This document shows, in pieces, positions 1 to 11,493 of a stretch of 64,000 nt of DNA. Origin of the DNA: Macrostomum hystrix (lineage: Eukaryota; Platyhelminthes; Macrostomidae); contig CATNEN010000008.1 of NCBI GenBank assembly GCA_950097015.1, positions 1,860,001 to 1,924,000 on the forward strand. The letters run 5' to 3'. Every line of letters begins with the position of its first letter. Positions within the stretch are counted from its first letter, which is position 1. Under the pieces are notes generated by a model. That model made no database searches. It was not told where the DNA came from and saw nothing but the letters and a program-made list of their open reading frames with translations. A program made the translations under genes and the position numbers.

Positions 1-655
1 TAAATCATGGCTAAACCAGCGTCTGAATCATGGCTAAACCAGAGTTTCAATCATGGCTAAACCAGAGTTTCAATCATGGCTAAACCAGCGTCTGAATCAT
101 GGCTAAACCAGAGTTTCAATCATGGCTAAACCAGAGTCTGAATCATGGCTAAACCAGCGTCTTAATCATGGCTAAACCAGAGTTTGAATATTGGCTACAC
201 CAGAGTTTGAATCATGGCTAAACCAGAGACTAAATCATGGCTAAACCAGAGACTAAATCGTGGCTAAACCATCATCATCAGCATGGCTAAACTAGAGTTT
301 GAATAATGGCTACACCAGAGTTTGAATCAAGGCTAAACCAGAGTCTGAATCATGGCTAAACCAGAGTTTGAATCATGGCTAAACCAGACTTTGAATCATA
401 GCCAACCAGAGTTTGAATCTTGGCTAAACCAGAGTTTCAATCATGGCTAACCCAGCGTTTGAATCATGGCTAAACCAGAGTTTGAATCATGGCTAAACCA
501 GAGTTTGAATCTTGGCTAAACCAGAGTTTGAATCATAGCCAACCAGAGTCTGAATCATGGCAAAACGAGAGTTTGAATCATAGCCCACCAGGGTTTAAAA
601 CATGGCGAAACCTGAGTTTGAATCTTGGCTAACCCAGCGTTTGAAAAATCAACGT
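1..655. repeat. 23-bp minisatellite array (left edge cut by window)
   Basis: Tandem units of about 23 bp with the core GGCTAAACCAGAG followed by TTTGAATCAT or a CTGAATCAT variant. Units differ at a few fixed positions (CAGCG/CAGAG, TTTGAA/TCTGAA). Near position 600 a distinct linker (GCGAAACCTGAG ... AAAAATCAACGTC) leads into the 18-bp array; the same linker recurs near 8,400 and 9,740. The period is not a multiple of three and no long reading frame crosses it. It is non-coding satellite DNA. Confidence 0.95.
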
Positions 656-2775
656 CAACTGGGGAGTCATCATCAAAATGGGGATCATGGTGAACTGGGG
701 GATCATGGTAAACTGGGAATCATTGTCAACTGGGGGATCATTGTCAACTGGGGGATCATTGTCAACTGGGGGATCATTGTCAACTGGGGGGTCATTGTGA
801 ACTGAGAGATCATTGTCAACTGGGGGGTAATGGTCAACTGGGGGATAATTGTCAACTGGGGAATCATCATCAACTGGGGAGCATCATCAACTGGGGGATC
901 ATTGAGAACTGGGGGATCATTGTCAAATGGGGGATCATTGTGAACTGGGGGATCTTTGTCAACTGGGGGATCATTGTATACTGTGGGATCATTGTCAACT
1001 GGGGGATCATTGTCAACTGGGGGATCATTGTCAACTGGGGGATCGTTGTCAACTGGGGGTTCATTGTCAACTGGGGGATCATTGTCAACTGGGGGATCAT
1101 TGTCAACTGGGGGATCATCATCAACTGGGGGATCATTGTCAACTGGGGGATCATCATCAACTGTGGGATCATTGTCAACCGGCGGGATCATTGTCAACTG
1201 GGGGATCATTGTCAACTGGGGGATCATTGTCAACTGGGTGATCATCATCAACTGGGGGATCATTGTCAACTGGGGGAACATTGTCAACTGGAGGAACATT
1301 GTTAACTAGGGATCATCATCAATGGGGAGACTTCATCAACTGGGGGATCATTGTGAACTGGGGGATCTTTGTTAACTGGGGGATCATTGTCAACTCGGGG
1401 ATCATTCTCAACTGGGGGATCATTGTCAACTGGGGGATCATTCTCAACTGGGGGATCATTGTCAACTGGGGGATCATTTTCAACTGGGGAATCATCATCA
1501 ACTGGGGGATCATTGTCAACTGGGGGATCATTGTCAACTGGGGGATCATTGTCAACTGGGGGATCATTGTCAACTGGGTGATCATCATCAACTGGGGGAT
1601 CATTGTCAACTGGGGGAACATTGTCAAATGGAGGAACATTGTTAACTGGGGATCATCATCAATGGGGAGACTTCATCAACTGGGGGATCATTGTGAACTG
1701 GGGGATCTTTGTTAACTGGGGGATCATTGTCAACTGGGGGATCATTGTCAACTGGGGGATCATTGTCAACTGGGGGATCATTTTCAACTGGGGGATCATC
1801 ATCAACTGGGGGATCATCATCAACTGGGTGATCATTGTGAACTGGGGGATCTTTGTCAACTGGGGGATCATTGTCAACTGTGGGATCATTGTCAACTGGG
1901 GGATCATTGTCAACTGGGGGATCATTTTCAACTGGGGGATCATCATCAACTGGGGGATCATCATCAACTGGGTGATCATTGTGAACTGGGGGATCATTGT
2001 CAACTGGGGGTTCATTGTCAACTGTGGGATCATTGTCAACCGGCGGGATCATTGTCAACTGGGGGATCATTGTCAACTGGGGGATCATTGTCAACTGGGT
2101 GATCATCATCAACTGGGGGATCATTGTCAACTGGGGGAACATTGTCAACTGGAGGAACATTGTTAACTAGGGATCATCATCAATGGGGAGACTTCATCAA
2201 CTGGGGGATCATTGTGAACTGGGGGATCTTTGTTAACTGGGGGATCATTGTCAACTGGGGGATCATTCTCAACTGGGGGATCATTTTCAACTGGGGGATC
2301 ATCATCAACTGGGGGATCATTGTCAACTGGGGGATCATTGTCAACTGGGGGATCATTGTCAACTGGGGGATCATTGTCAACTGGGTGATCATCATCAACT
2401 GGGGGATCATTGATAACTGGGGGAACATTGTCAACTGGAGGAACATTGTTAACTGGGGATCATCATCAATAGGGAGACTTCATCAACTGGGGGATCATTG
2501 TGAATTGGGGGATCTTTGTTAACTGGGGGATCATTGTTAACTGGGGGATCATTCTCAACTGGGGGATCATTGTCAACTGGGGGATCATTCTCAACTGGGG
2601 GATCATCATCAACTGGGGGATCATCATCAACTGGGGGATCATTGTGAACTGGGGGATCTTTGTCAACTGGGGGATCATTGTCAACTGGGGGTTCATTGTC
2701 AACTGGGGGTTCATTGTCAACTGGGGGATCATTGTCAACTGGGGGATCATTGTCAACTGGGGGTTCATTGTAGCT
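656..2775. repeat. 18-bp G-run minisatellite array
   Basis: More than 100 tandem units of the 18-mer GGGGGATCATTGTCAACT, with variants GGGGGATCATCATCAACT, GGGGGATCTTTGTTAACT and GGGGGTTCATTGTCAACT. The period is a multiple of three and the unit lacks stops, so most frames on both strands stay open for long stretches (peptides such as GIIVNW, STGGSL, DHCQLG; on the minus strand PQLTMI and PPVDND). These are by-products of the repeat, not evidence for a protein. A higher-order pattern is visible: a block ending GGAACATTGTTAACTAGGG recurs several times. Confidence 0.95.
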
Positions 2776-2864
2776 TTAAAAAGCTGTAAATTCAGCTTCT
2801 AAAAAGTCTATACTAGACGAATTAAAAGTATTTCTGCTCCCCGAAGGGGGGCAAATCTTGCTAG
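2776..2864 (+). mobile_element. Helitron-like 3' terminus following the satellite
   Basis: Unique sequence directly after the 18-bp array. It ends with a GC-rich hairpin at 2835-2853 (eight pairs, one of them T-G, three-base loop GAA), seven bases of spacer, then CTAG followed by T. Helitron 3' ends are typically a short GC-rich hairpin, a spacer of about 5-15 bases and CTRR, with T on the host side. An almost identical 89-bp segment follows the other 18-bp array at 11,396-11,489. No Rep/helicase gene is seen, so this would be a non-autonomous element carrying the satellites. The assignment rests on terminal structure only. Confidence 0.5.
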
Positions 2865-3440
2865 TCCACTATACTAAAAATGAAATGCTTGCTTGCTTGT
2901 AATTGATTTTCTCCCGAACGGCTCAACCAATTTTCACAATTTCTTCACCAAAAGATGCCAAATATAGGGACAATTTTACACGTATTTTTATTAAGCTTAA
3001 CTTTATTGCTAAGAGGATTAAATATTCGAAAAACATGATTTTTTCAAAGGTCAAACCATCTTGGCCTATTGAGAATTTCACTCACTGCCACTGAATTGAA
3101 ATTGCATCGTCAAATTGCGCAACAACCCCTAGCTGATTGAATTTGAAGCCTGCACTCTGGAGACAAATTTGAAATAAATGTACACAACCAACCGCGAGAC
3201 TGAGTGTACTCTATTTTCTTACTTCATTGTACAAAGCCAGAACTTTGAGAATTCATTTTATAAGGCTGATTTTTGCACCCACTAACCAACAGTCGGAATA
3301 GCCGATGTGTTAGGCACTAGGAATAAGTTAGGCATGGCTAGGGTTCGATTCTGCACTGCGTCAAATCATTTAGACTAATTTTCAGCCAATAGTGATTGAA
3401 GATTATTTTGATTTATTTTTTTCATTTCGTAAATAATATA
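2865..3440. other. Gene-free spacer with possible second element and tRNA-like segment
   Basis: No convincing gene. The start (TCCACTATACTAAA, then CCCGAACGGCTCAACC) resembles 5' parts of animal Helitrons, which begin with TC, but this is impressionistic. A degenerate tRNA-like segment lies at about 3,290-3,360 and is listed separately. Confidence 0.4.
3290..3362 (+). repeat. Degenerate tRNA-like segment, possible SINE head
   Basis: TAGCCGATGTGTTAGGC (3,299-3,315) resembles a pol III A box of the TGGCCGAGTGGTTAGG type. GGTTCGATTCT (3,341-3,351) matches the B box consensus at 10 of 11 positions, about 40 bases downstream. The acceptor stem and T-arm do not pair, so it is not a working tRNA. 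A tRNA-derived SINE or tRNA relic is the best reading; a chance match cannot be excluded. Confidence 0.3.
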
Positions 3441-3445
3441 TCATA

Positions 3446-4340
3446 ACGAGCTAAACTCCTCCTCCGGAGGAGGTTGAGGGGAGAGAACTCCCATCGCCTG
3501 ATCTCCAATCGCCTGATCTTCCCCCGCCTGATCTCCCACCGTCTCATCTCCCATCGCCTCATCTCCCATTGCCTCATCTCCCATCGCCACATCTCCCATC
3601 GCCTGATCTCCCATCGCCTCATCTCCCATCGCCCGATCTCCCATCGCCTCATCTCCCATCGCCTGATCTCCCATCGCCTGATCTCCCATCGCCTCATCTC
3701 CCATCGCCTCATCTCCCATCGCCTGATCTCCTATCGCCTGATCTCCCATCGCCACATCTCCCATCGCCTCATCTCCCATCGCCTCATCTCCCATCGCCTA
3801 ATCTCCCATCGCCTAATCTCCCATCGCCTGATCTCCCATTGCCTGATATCCCATCGCCTCATCTCCCATCGCCTCATCTCCCATCGCCTCATCTCCCATC
3901 GCCTGATCTCCCATCGCCTGATCTCCCATCGCCTCATCTCCCATCGCCACATCTCCCATCGCCATCGCCTGATTTCCCATCGCCTCATCTCCCATCGCCT
4001 GATCTCCCATCGCCTAATCTCCCGTCGCCACATCTCACATCGCCTAATCTCCCATCGCCTGATCTCCCATTGCCTGATCTCCCATCGCCTCATCTCCCAT
4101 CGCCTAATCTCCCATCGCCTCATCTCCCATCGCCTCATCTCCCATCGCCTAATCTCCCATCGCCTCATCTCCCATTGCCTGATCTCCCATCGCCTAATCT
4201 CCCATCGGCTGATCTCCCATCGGCTGATCTCCCATCGCCTCATCTCCAATCGCCTGATCTCCCATCGCCTAATCTCCCATCGCCTGATCTCCCATTGCCT
4301 GATCTCCCATCGCCTCATCTCCCATCGCGGCTCCGATTGC
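3446..4340. repeat. 15-bp pyrimidine-rich minisatellite array (first copy)
   Basis: About 58 tandem units of ATCTCCCATCGCCTG, with the last bases varying (CTCA, CTGA, CTAA, CACA, GGCTGA). The array opens with a fixed head (CGAGCTAAACTCC, then a 16-bp perfect palindrome at 3,458-3,473, then TTGAGGGGAGAGAA) that also opens the second array at 4,986. The 15-bp period leaves frames open on both strands (ISHRL, PSPHL; RRWEM, MGDEA). These open frames are repeat by-products. Confidence 0.95.
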
Positions 4341-4394
4341 CTGATCTCAAATCGACTCAGTTCTTTTCAAATGATAAGAGCAAAAGCACAATTC

Positions 4395-4985
4395 ACAGTT
4401 GAAATTTCATTGCCTTTAGCGCAAAGGGCAGCCAGTTTTTTTAGTAAGTACATTCTTCTCCGCCTACACTGAGAGGCCCGCAAATTTTAAAATTTTATTT
4501 TAACCCAGCCAACTCTGCCCTGCCCATTGTACGCACTTCAATATTGAACAAATCAGACCCCTCAATAGAAATAACTCGCGGCACCCTCTCTCCGCCAATA
4601 CACAGAGGCAGTTAGAATGTGCGTACGGCCACCTCTCCGCCCCATTTTTTTTCAAACCGACTGCCAACCCTCCACTGGAGAGAAAATACACTAAACAGAT
4701 AGGCACAAAATGTTGACGCAACTCATTTAACCGAGGCCAATTTCATCACAGCGGGAAGGACATTTGCCTACTATATACTACTTAATAGCCTTTCTGCTTT
4801 TTTGAGGATCATAGAATTTGAAATTTCAGAATTAAAATAGCCTATAGCCTTCCTTGGAAAATTTCCCATTTTCCGATATAAGTTTCAACGCTGAGTTGCC
4901 AGTATTCTAGGAGGAGATGTCGAACTGACACACACACACACAGACACACACACAGACAAACAACACGTGAAAATTAGTATATTTA
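4395..4985. repeat. Segmental duplication, copy 1 (partner at 7,139-7,712)
   Basis: From GTTGAAATTTC to GTGAAAATTAGTATATTTA this stretch matches 7,139-7,712 in the same orientation with scattered substitutions and short indels. It ends in a (CA)n microsatellite near 4,930. Immediately after the shared ATTTA, copy 1 is followed by the head of the second 15-bp array and copy 2 by a 23-bp array, so the boundary marks a module junction. Small open frames inside have no recognisable similarity. Confidence 0.85.
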
Positions 4986-6575
4986 CGAGCTAAACTCCTC
5001 CTCCGGAGGAGGTTGAGGGGAGAGAACTCCCATCGCCTGATCTCCCATCCCCTCATCTCCCATCGCCTGATCTCCCACCGTCTCATCTCCCATCGCCTCA
5101 TCTCCTATCGCCTGATCTCCCATCGCCAGATCTCCCATTGCCTGATCTCCCATCGCCTCATCTCCCATCGCCTAATCTCCCATCGGCTGATCTCCCATCG
5201 GCTGATCTCCCATCGCCTCATCTCCAATCGCCTGATCTCCCATCGCCTAATCTCCCATCGCCTCATCTCCCATCGCCTAATCTCCCATCGCCTCATCTCC
5301 CATTGCCTCATCTCCCATCGCCTAATCTCCCATCGCCTGATCTCCCATCGCCTCATCTCCCATCGCCTCATCTCCCATTGCCTCATCTCCCATCGCCTCA
5401 TCTCCCATCGCCTGATCTCCCATTGCCTGATCTCCCATCGCCTCATCTCCCGTCGCCTGATCTCCCATCGCCTCATCTCCCATCGCCTGATCTCCCATTG
5501 CCTGATCTCCCATCGCCTAATGTCCCATCGGCTGATCTCCCATCGGCTGATCTCCCATCGCCTCATCTCCAATCGCCTGATCTCCAATCGCCTGATCTCC
5601 CATCGCCTCATCTCCCATCGCCTAATCTCCCATCGCCTAATCTCCCATCGCCTGATCTCCCATTGCCTGATCTCCCATCGTCTCATCTCCCATCGCCTCA
5701 TCTCCCATCGCCTGATCTCCCATCGCCTCATCTCCCATCGCCTCATCTCCCATTGCCTCATCTCCCATCGCCTCATCTCCCATCGCCTGATCTCCCATTG
5801 CCTGATCTCCCATCGCCTCATCTCCCGTCGCCTGATCTCCCATCGCCTCATCTCCCATCGCCTGATCTCCCATTGCCTGATCTCCCATCGCCTAATGTCC
5901 CATCGGCTGATCTCCCATCGGCTGATCTCCCATCGCCTCATCTCCAATCGCCTGATCTCCAATCGCCTGATCTCCCATCGCCTTATCTCCCATCGCCTAA
6001 TCTCCCATCGCCTAATCTCCCATCGCCTGATCTCCCATTGCCTGATCTCCCATCGTCTCATCTCCCATCGCCTCATCTCCCATCGCGTCATCTCCTATCG
6101 CCTGATCTCCCATCACCTCATCTCCAGTCGCCACATCTCCCATCGCCTGATCTCCCATCGCCTCATCTCCCATCGCCTAATCTCCCATCGCCTCATCTCC
6201 CATCGCATAATCTCCCATCGCCTCATCTCCTATCGCCTCATCTTTCATCGCCTCATCTACCATCGCCTGATCTCCCATCGCCTGATCTCCCATCCCCTCA
6301 TCTCCCGTCGCCTAATCTCCCATCGCCTGATCTCCCATCCCCTCATCTCCCGTCGCCTGATCTCCCATCGCCTCATCTCCCATCGCCTGATCTCCTATCC
6401 CCTCATCTCCCGTCGCCTGATCTCCCATCGCGTCATCTTTCATCGCCTCATCTCTCATCGCCTCATCTCCCATCGCCTCATCTCCCATCGCCTCATCTCC
6501 CATCGCCTCATCTCTCATCGCCTAAACTCCCATTGCCTCATCTTCCGTCGCCACATCTCCCATCGCCTCATCTAA
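4986..6575. repeat. 15-bp pyrimidine-rich minisatellite array (second copy)
   Basis: Same head and unit as the array at 3,446 but about 105 units long. Internal higher-order duplication is visible: blocks of about 315 bp around 5,320-5,640 and 5,635-5,960 share the same sequence of variants, including a CCCGTCGCC unit and a CTAATGTCCC unit. The open frames on both strands (up to 520 codons) arise from the three-fold period and are not considered genes. Confidence 0.95.
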
Positions 6576-7138
6576 CCAAAAACTCCTCACCCAATGATGT
6601 CTGAAAGTAGCAATGTGCGTAAACCGCCTTTTGTCCGACTAAACTGCTGAAAACAATTCAAAATTGACCAATTTTTATTTAGCTACCATGCCCAGAATCT
6701 TCAGAATTAAAATAGACGACAACTTTCGGATAAGATTGAGGGGCTAGAAATCATATCGCGCGAACTCCATCAACTTTAAATTAAACCCCACCCGTTAAAA
6801 CAGGTGAAGTCCGAGCCATTAATATTGACGACAGCCAGTTCTCCGGGCCCCGCTCAGTCAGAGGTGCGAATTTCAATAAATAAAATTCAACAGCCCGCCT
6901 TCGAGAATAGGAATGTGTGAAACTGTATTGTGGCGAATTCTCTCTCCTTAGCAATCTCGCCGAGACACTGTACACTCAGCTGAAAGCATTGCAAAAGTAT
7001 AAAAACTTTATTTGCCCTTTGCATCCCCAATTTTCGGAATTCAGCAATGAAATTTATATCTCTGGATTCAGAACTTCAAGTTCTCTCCAGCAGTACAAAT
7101 TTTATCCACAAATCTTAAAAAAGCAAAATAATAATTCT
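6576..7138. other. Gene-free single-copy spacer
   Basis: Ordinary AT-biased sequence between the second 15-bp array and the second copy of the duplicated segment. Only short open frames of up to about 100 codons without recognisable motifs are present. Confidence 0.5.
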
Positions 7139-7712
7139 CAGTTGAAATTTCTGCAAAGGGCAGCCAGTTTAGTAAGCACATTCTTCTCCGCCTACACTGA
7201 GAGGCCCGCAAATTTTATCAATTGAATTTTAACCCAGCCAACTCTGCCCTGCCCATTGTACGCACTTCAATATTGAACAAATCAGACCCCTCAATAGAAA
7301 TAACTCGCGGCACCCTCTCTCCGCCAATACACAGGGACAGTTAGAATGTGCGTACGGCCAACTCTCCGCCCCATTTTCAAACCGACTGCCAACCCTCCAC
7401 TGGAGAGAAAATACACTAAACAGATAGGCCGAAATGATAGCGCAACCACTTTAACCGAGGCCAATTTCATCACAGCGGGAAGGACATTTGCCTACTATAT
7501 ACTACTTAATAGCCTTTCTGCTTTTTTGAGGATCATAGAATTTGAAATTTCAGAATTAAAATAGCCTATAGCCTTCCTCGGAAAATTTCCCATTTTCCCA
7601 TATAAGTTTCAACGCTGAGTTGCCAGTATTCTAGGAGGAGATGTCGAACTGACACACACACACACACACAGACACACAGACAAACAACACGTGAAAATTA
7701 GTATATTTAGAG
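7139..7712. repeat. Segmental duplication, copy 2 (partner at 4,395-4,985)
   Basis: Closely similar to 4,395-4,985 in the same orientation. It ends with a (CA)n tract near 7,653-7,675 and the shared GTGAAAATTAGTATATTTA, after which a 23-bp array begins instead of the 15-bp array head. It contains no recognised gene. Confidence 0.85.
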
Positions 7713-7726
7713 AATCATAGCAAATC

Positions 7727-8397
7727 TGAGTTTGAATCATTGCAACAATAGAGTCTGAATCATGGCTAAACCAGCGTCTGAATCATGGCTAAACCATAGT
7801 CTGAATCATGGCGAAACCAGAGCTTGAATCATGGCTAAACCAGAGTTTAAATCATGGCTAAACCAGAGTTTAAATCATGGCTAAACCAGAGCTTTAATCA
7901 TGGCTAAACCAGAGTTTGAAGCATGGCTAAACCAGAGTTTGAATCATGGCTAAACCAGCGTCTGAATCATGGCTAAACCAGAGTCTGAATCATGGCTAAA
8001 CCAGAGTTTAAATCATGGCTAAACCAGAGTCTGAATCATGGCTAAACCTGAGTTTAAATCATGGCTAAACCAGAGTCTGAATCATGGCTAAACCAGCGTC
8101 TGAATCATGGCTAAACCAGAGTCTGAATCATGGCTAAACCAGAGTTTGAATCATGGCTAAACCAGAGTCTGACTCATGGCTAAACCAGAGTTTGAATCAT
8201 GGCTAAACCAGAGTCTGAATCATGGCTAAACCAGAGTTTGAATCATGGCTAAACCAGAGTTTGAATCATGGCTAAACCAGAGTCTGAATCATGGCTAAAC
8301 CAACGTTTGAATCATGGCTAACCTAGAGTCTGAATCATGGCTAAATTTGAATCAAGGCGAAACCAGAGTTTCAATCATGGCTACACCAGGGTTTAAA
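7727..8397. repeat. 23-bp minisatellite array
   Basis: Same unit family as 1-655 (core GGCTAAACCAGAG). It ends in the same AAACATGGCGAAACCTGAG linker that precedes the 18-bp array near 600, so the composite order 23-mer, linker, 18-mer is conserved between copies. Confidence 0.95.
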
Positions 8398-8948
8398 ACA
8401 TGGCGAAACCTGAGTTTGAATCTTGGCTAACCCAGCGTTTGAAAAATCAACGTCAACTGGGGGGTCATCATCAAAATGGGGATCAAGGTAAACTGGGGGA
8501 TAATCGTCAACTGGAGGAGCTTGGTAAACTGGGGGATCATTGTCAACTGGGGGATCATCATCAACTGGGGGATCATTGTGAACTGGGGGATCATTGTCAA
8601 CTGGGGGAACATTGTCAACTGGAGGAACATTGTTAACTAGGGATCATCATCAATGGGGAGACTTCATCAATTGGGGGATCATTGTGAACTGGGGGATCTT
8701 TGTCAACTGGGGGATCATTGTCAACAGGGGGTTCAATGTCAACTGGGGGATCATTGTCAACTGGGGGATCATTGTCAACTGGGGGTTCATTGTCAACTGG
8801 GGGATCATTGTCAACTGGGGGATCATTGTCAACTGGGGGATCATTGTCAACTGGGTGATCATCATCAACTGGGGGAACATTGTCAACTGGAGGAACATTG
8901 TTAACTAGGGATCATCATCAATGGGGAGACTTCATCAACTGGGGGATC
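8398..8948. repeat. 18-bp G-run minisatellite array (short)
   Basis: Linker, then about 28 units of the GGGGGATCATTGTCAACT family. The array stops abruptly at GGGGGATCACCAGCGTC, where an 18-mer unit is fused directly to a 23-mer unit. This is a sharp recombination-type junction. Confidence 0.95.
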
Positions 8949-9736
8949 ACCAGCGTCTGAATCATGGCTAAAGCAGAGTCTGAATCATGGCTTAATCAGA
9001 GTTTGAATCATGGCTAAACCACAGTCTGAATCATGGCTAAACCAGAGTTTAAATCATGGCTAAAGCAGAGTCTGAATCATGGCTAAACCAGAGTTTGAAT
9101 CGTGGCTAAACCAGAGTTTAAATCATGGCTAAACCAGAGTTTGAATCATGGCTAAACCAGAGTCTGAATCATGGCTAAACCAGAGTCTGAATCATGGCTA
9201 AACCAGAGTCTGAATCATGGCTAAACCAGAGTTTGAATCATGGCTAAACCATAGTCTGAATCATGGCTAAACCAGAGTTTAAATCATGGCTAAACCAGAG
9301 TTTGAATCATGGCTAAACCAGAGTTTGAATCGTGGCTAAACCAGAGTTTGAATCATGGCTAAACCAGAGTTTAAATCATGGCTAAACCAGAGTCTGAATC
9401 ATGGCTAAACCAGAGTCTGAATCATGGCTAAACCAGAGTTTGAATCATGGCTAAACCAGAGTTTGAATCATGGCTAAACCAGAGTCTGACTCATGGCTAA
9501 ACCAGAGTTTAAATCATGGCTAAACCAGAGTCTGAATCATGGCTAAAACAGAGTTTGAATCGTGGCTAAACCAGAGTTTGAATCATGGCTAAACCAGAGT
9601 TTGAATCATGGCTAAACCAGAGTCTGAATCATGGCTAAACCAACGTTTGAATCATGGCTAACCTAGAGTCTGAATCATGGCTAAATTTGAATCAAGGCGA
9701 AACCAGAGTTTCAATCATGGCTACACCAGGGTTTAA
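8949..9736. repeat. 23-bp minisatellite array
   Basis: Third block of the GGCTAAACCAGAG family, about 34 units. Its last 150 bp (ACCAACGTTTGAATC onward, with the shortened CTAAATTTGAATCAAGG unit) match the end of the block at 7,727-8,397 almost exactly, showing that whole composite modules were duplicated. Confidence 0.95.
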
Positions 9737-11395
9737 AACATGGCGAAACCTGAGTTTGAATCTTGGCTAACCCAGCGTTTGAAAAATCAACGTCAACTGG
9801 GGAGTCATCATCAAAATGGGGATCAAGGTAAACTGGGGGATAATCGTCAACTGGAGGAGCTTGGTAAACTGGGGGATCATTGTCAACTGGGGGATCATCA
9901 TCAACTGGGGGATCATTGTCAACTGGGGGATCATTGTCAACTGGGGGGTAATGGTCAACTGGGGGATATTTGTCAACTAGGGAATCATCATCAACTGGGG
10001 ATCATCATCAACTGGGGGATCATCATCAACTGGGGGATCATTGTGAACTGGGGGATCATTGTCAACTGGGTGATCATCATCAACTCGGGGATCATTGTCA
10101 ACTGGGGGAACATTGTCAACTGGAGGAACATTGTTAACTAGGGATCATCATCAATGGGGAGACTTCATCAACTGGGGGATCATTGTGAACTGGGGGATCT
10201 TTGTCAACTGGGGGATCATTGTCAACTGGGGGTTCAATGTCAACTGGGGGATCATTGTCAACTGGGGGATCATTGTCAACTGGGGGTTCATTGTCAACTG
10301 GGGGATCATTGTCAACTGGGGGATCATTGTCAACTGGGGGATCATTGTCAACTGGGGGATCATTGTGATCATTGTCAACTGGGGGGTAATGGTCAACTGG
10401 GGGATATTTGTCAACTGGGGAATCATCATCAACTGGGGATCATCATCAACTGGGGGATCATCATCAACTGGGGGATCATTGTGAACTGGGGGATCATTGT
10501 CAACTGGGTGATCATCATCAACTTGGGGATCATTGTCAACTGGGGGAACATTGTCAACTGGAGGAACATTGTTAACTAGGGATCATCATCAATGGGGAGA
10601 CTTCATCAACTGGGGGATCATTGTGAACTGGGGGATCTTTGTTAACTGGGGGATCATTGTCAACTGGGGGATCATTCTCAACTGGGGGATCATTGTCAAC
10701 TGGGGGATCATTTTCAACTGGGGGATCATCATCAACTGGGGGATCATTGTCAACTGGGGGATCATTGTCAACTGGGGGATCATTGTCAACTGGGGGATCG
10801 TTGTCAACTGGGGGTTCATTGTCAACTGGGGGATCATTGTCAACTGGGGGATCATTGTCAACTGGGGGATCATCATCAACTGGGGGATCATTGTCAACTG
10901 GGGGTTCATTGTCAACTGGGGGTTCATTGTAAACTGGGGGATCATTGTCAACTGGGGGATCATTGTGAACTGGGGGATCATTGTCAACTGGGGGGTAATG
11001 GTCAACTGGGGGATATTTGTCAACTGGGGGTTCAATGTCAACTGGGGGATCATTGTCAACTGGGGGATCATTGTCAACTGGGGGTTCATTGTCAACTGGG
11101 GGATCATTGTCAACTGGGGGATCATTGTCAACTGGGGGAACATTGTCAACTGGAGGAACATTGTTAACTGGGGATCATCATCAATGGGGAGACTTCATCA
11201 ACAGGGGGATCATTGTGAACTGGGGGATCTTTGTTAACTGTGGGATCATTGTCAACTGGGGGATCATTGTCAAATGGGGGATCATTGTCAACTGGGGGAT
11301 CGTTGTCAACAGGGGGTTCATTGTGAACTGGGGGTTCATTGTCAACTGGGGGATCATTGTCAACCGGGGGATCATTGTCAACTAGGGGTTCATTG
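9737..11395. repeat. 18-bp G-run minisatellite array
   Basis: Linker plus about 88 units of the 18-mer family. Sub-blocks of 300-450 bp (for example those starting with the ATCATCATCAATGGGGAGACTT motif at about 10,140, 10,580 and 11,170) are repeated. It ends with TCATTGTAGC and runs into the second copy of the Helitron-like terminus. Confidence 0.95.
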
Positions 11396-11489
11396 TAGCT
11401 TTAAAAAGCTGTAAATTCAGCTGCTAAAGAGTATATACTAGACGAATTAAAAGTATTTCTGCTCCCCGAAGGGGGGCAAAACTTGCTAG
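11396..11489 (+). mobile_element. Helitron-like 3' terminus, second copy
   Basis: Nearly identical to 2,776-2,864. The hairpin is at 11,460-11,478 and CTAG at 11,486-11,489, followed by T. Downstream sequence differs from the first copy after TCCA, as expected for the end of a mobile unit. Confidence 0.5.
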
Positions 11490-11493
11490 TCCA

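Noticed and set aside
703-2802. Multiple 100-200-codon frames in the 18-bp array
   Set aside because: Same reason: three-fold repeat period, open on both strands, no domain.
3290-3362. Functional tRNA gene
   Set aside because: A and B box-like sequences are present but neither the acceptor stem nor the T-arm can pair.
3446-3473. Palindromic head of the 15-bp array as a Helitron 3' end on the minus strand
   Set aside because: The hairpin is good but the following tetranucleotide is CTCG, not CTRR.
5013-6575. Open frames of up to 520 codons in the 15-bp array, both strands
   Set aside because: They are translations of a stop-free 15-bp repeat; several frames are open equally and no unique protein sequence or splice structure supports them.
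1-11395. CRISPR array
   Set aside because: Units are contiguous with no unique spacers, and the surroundings are eukaryotic genes with introns.
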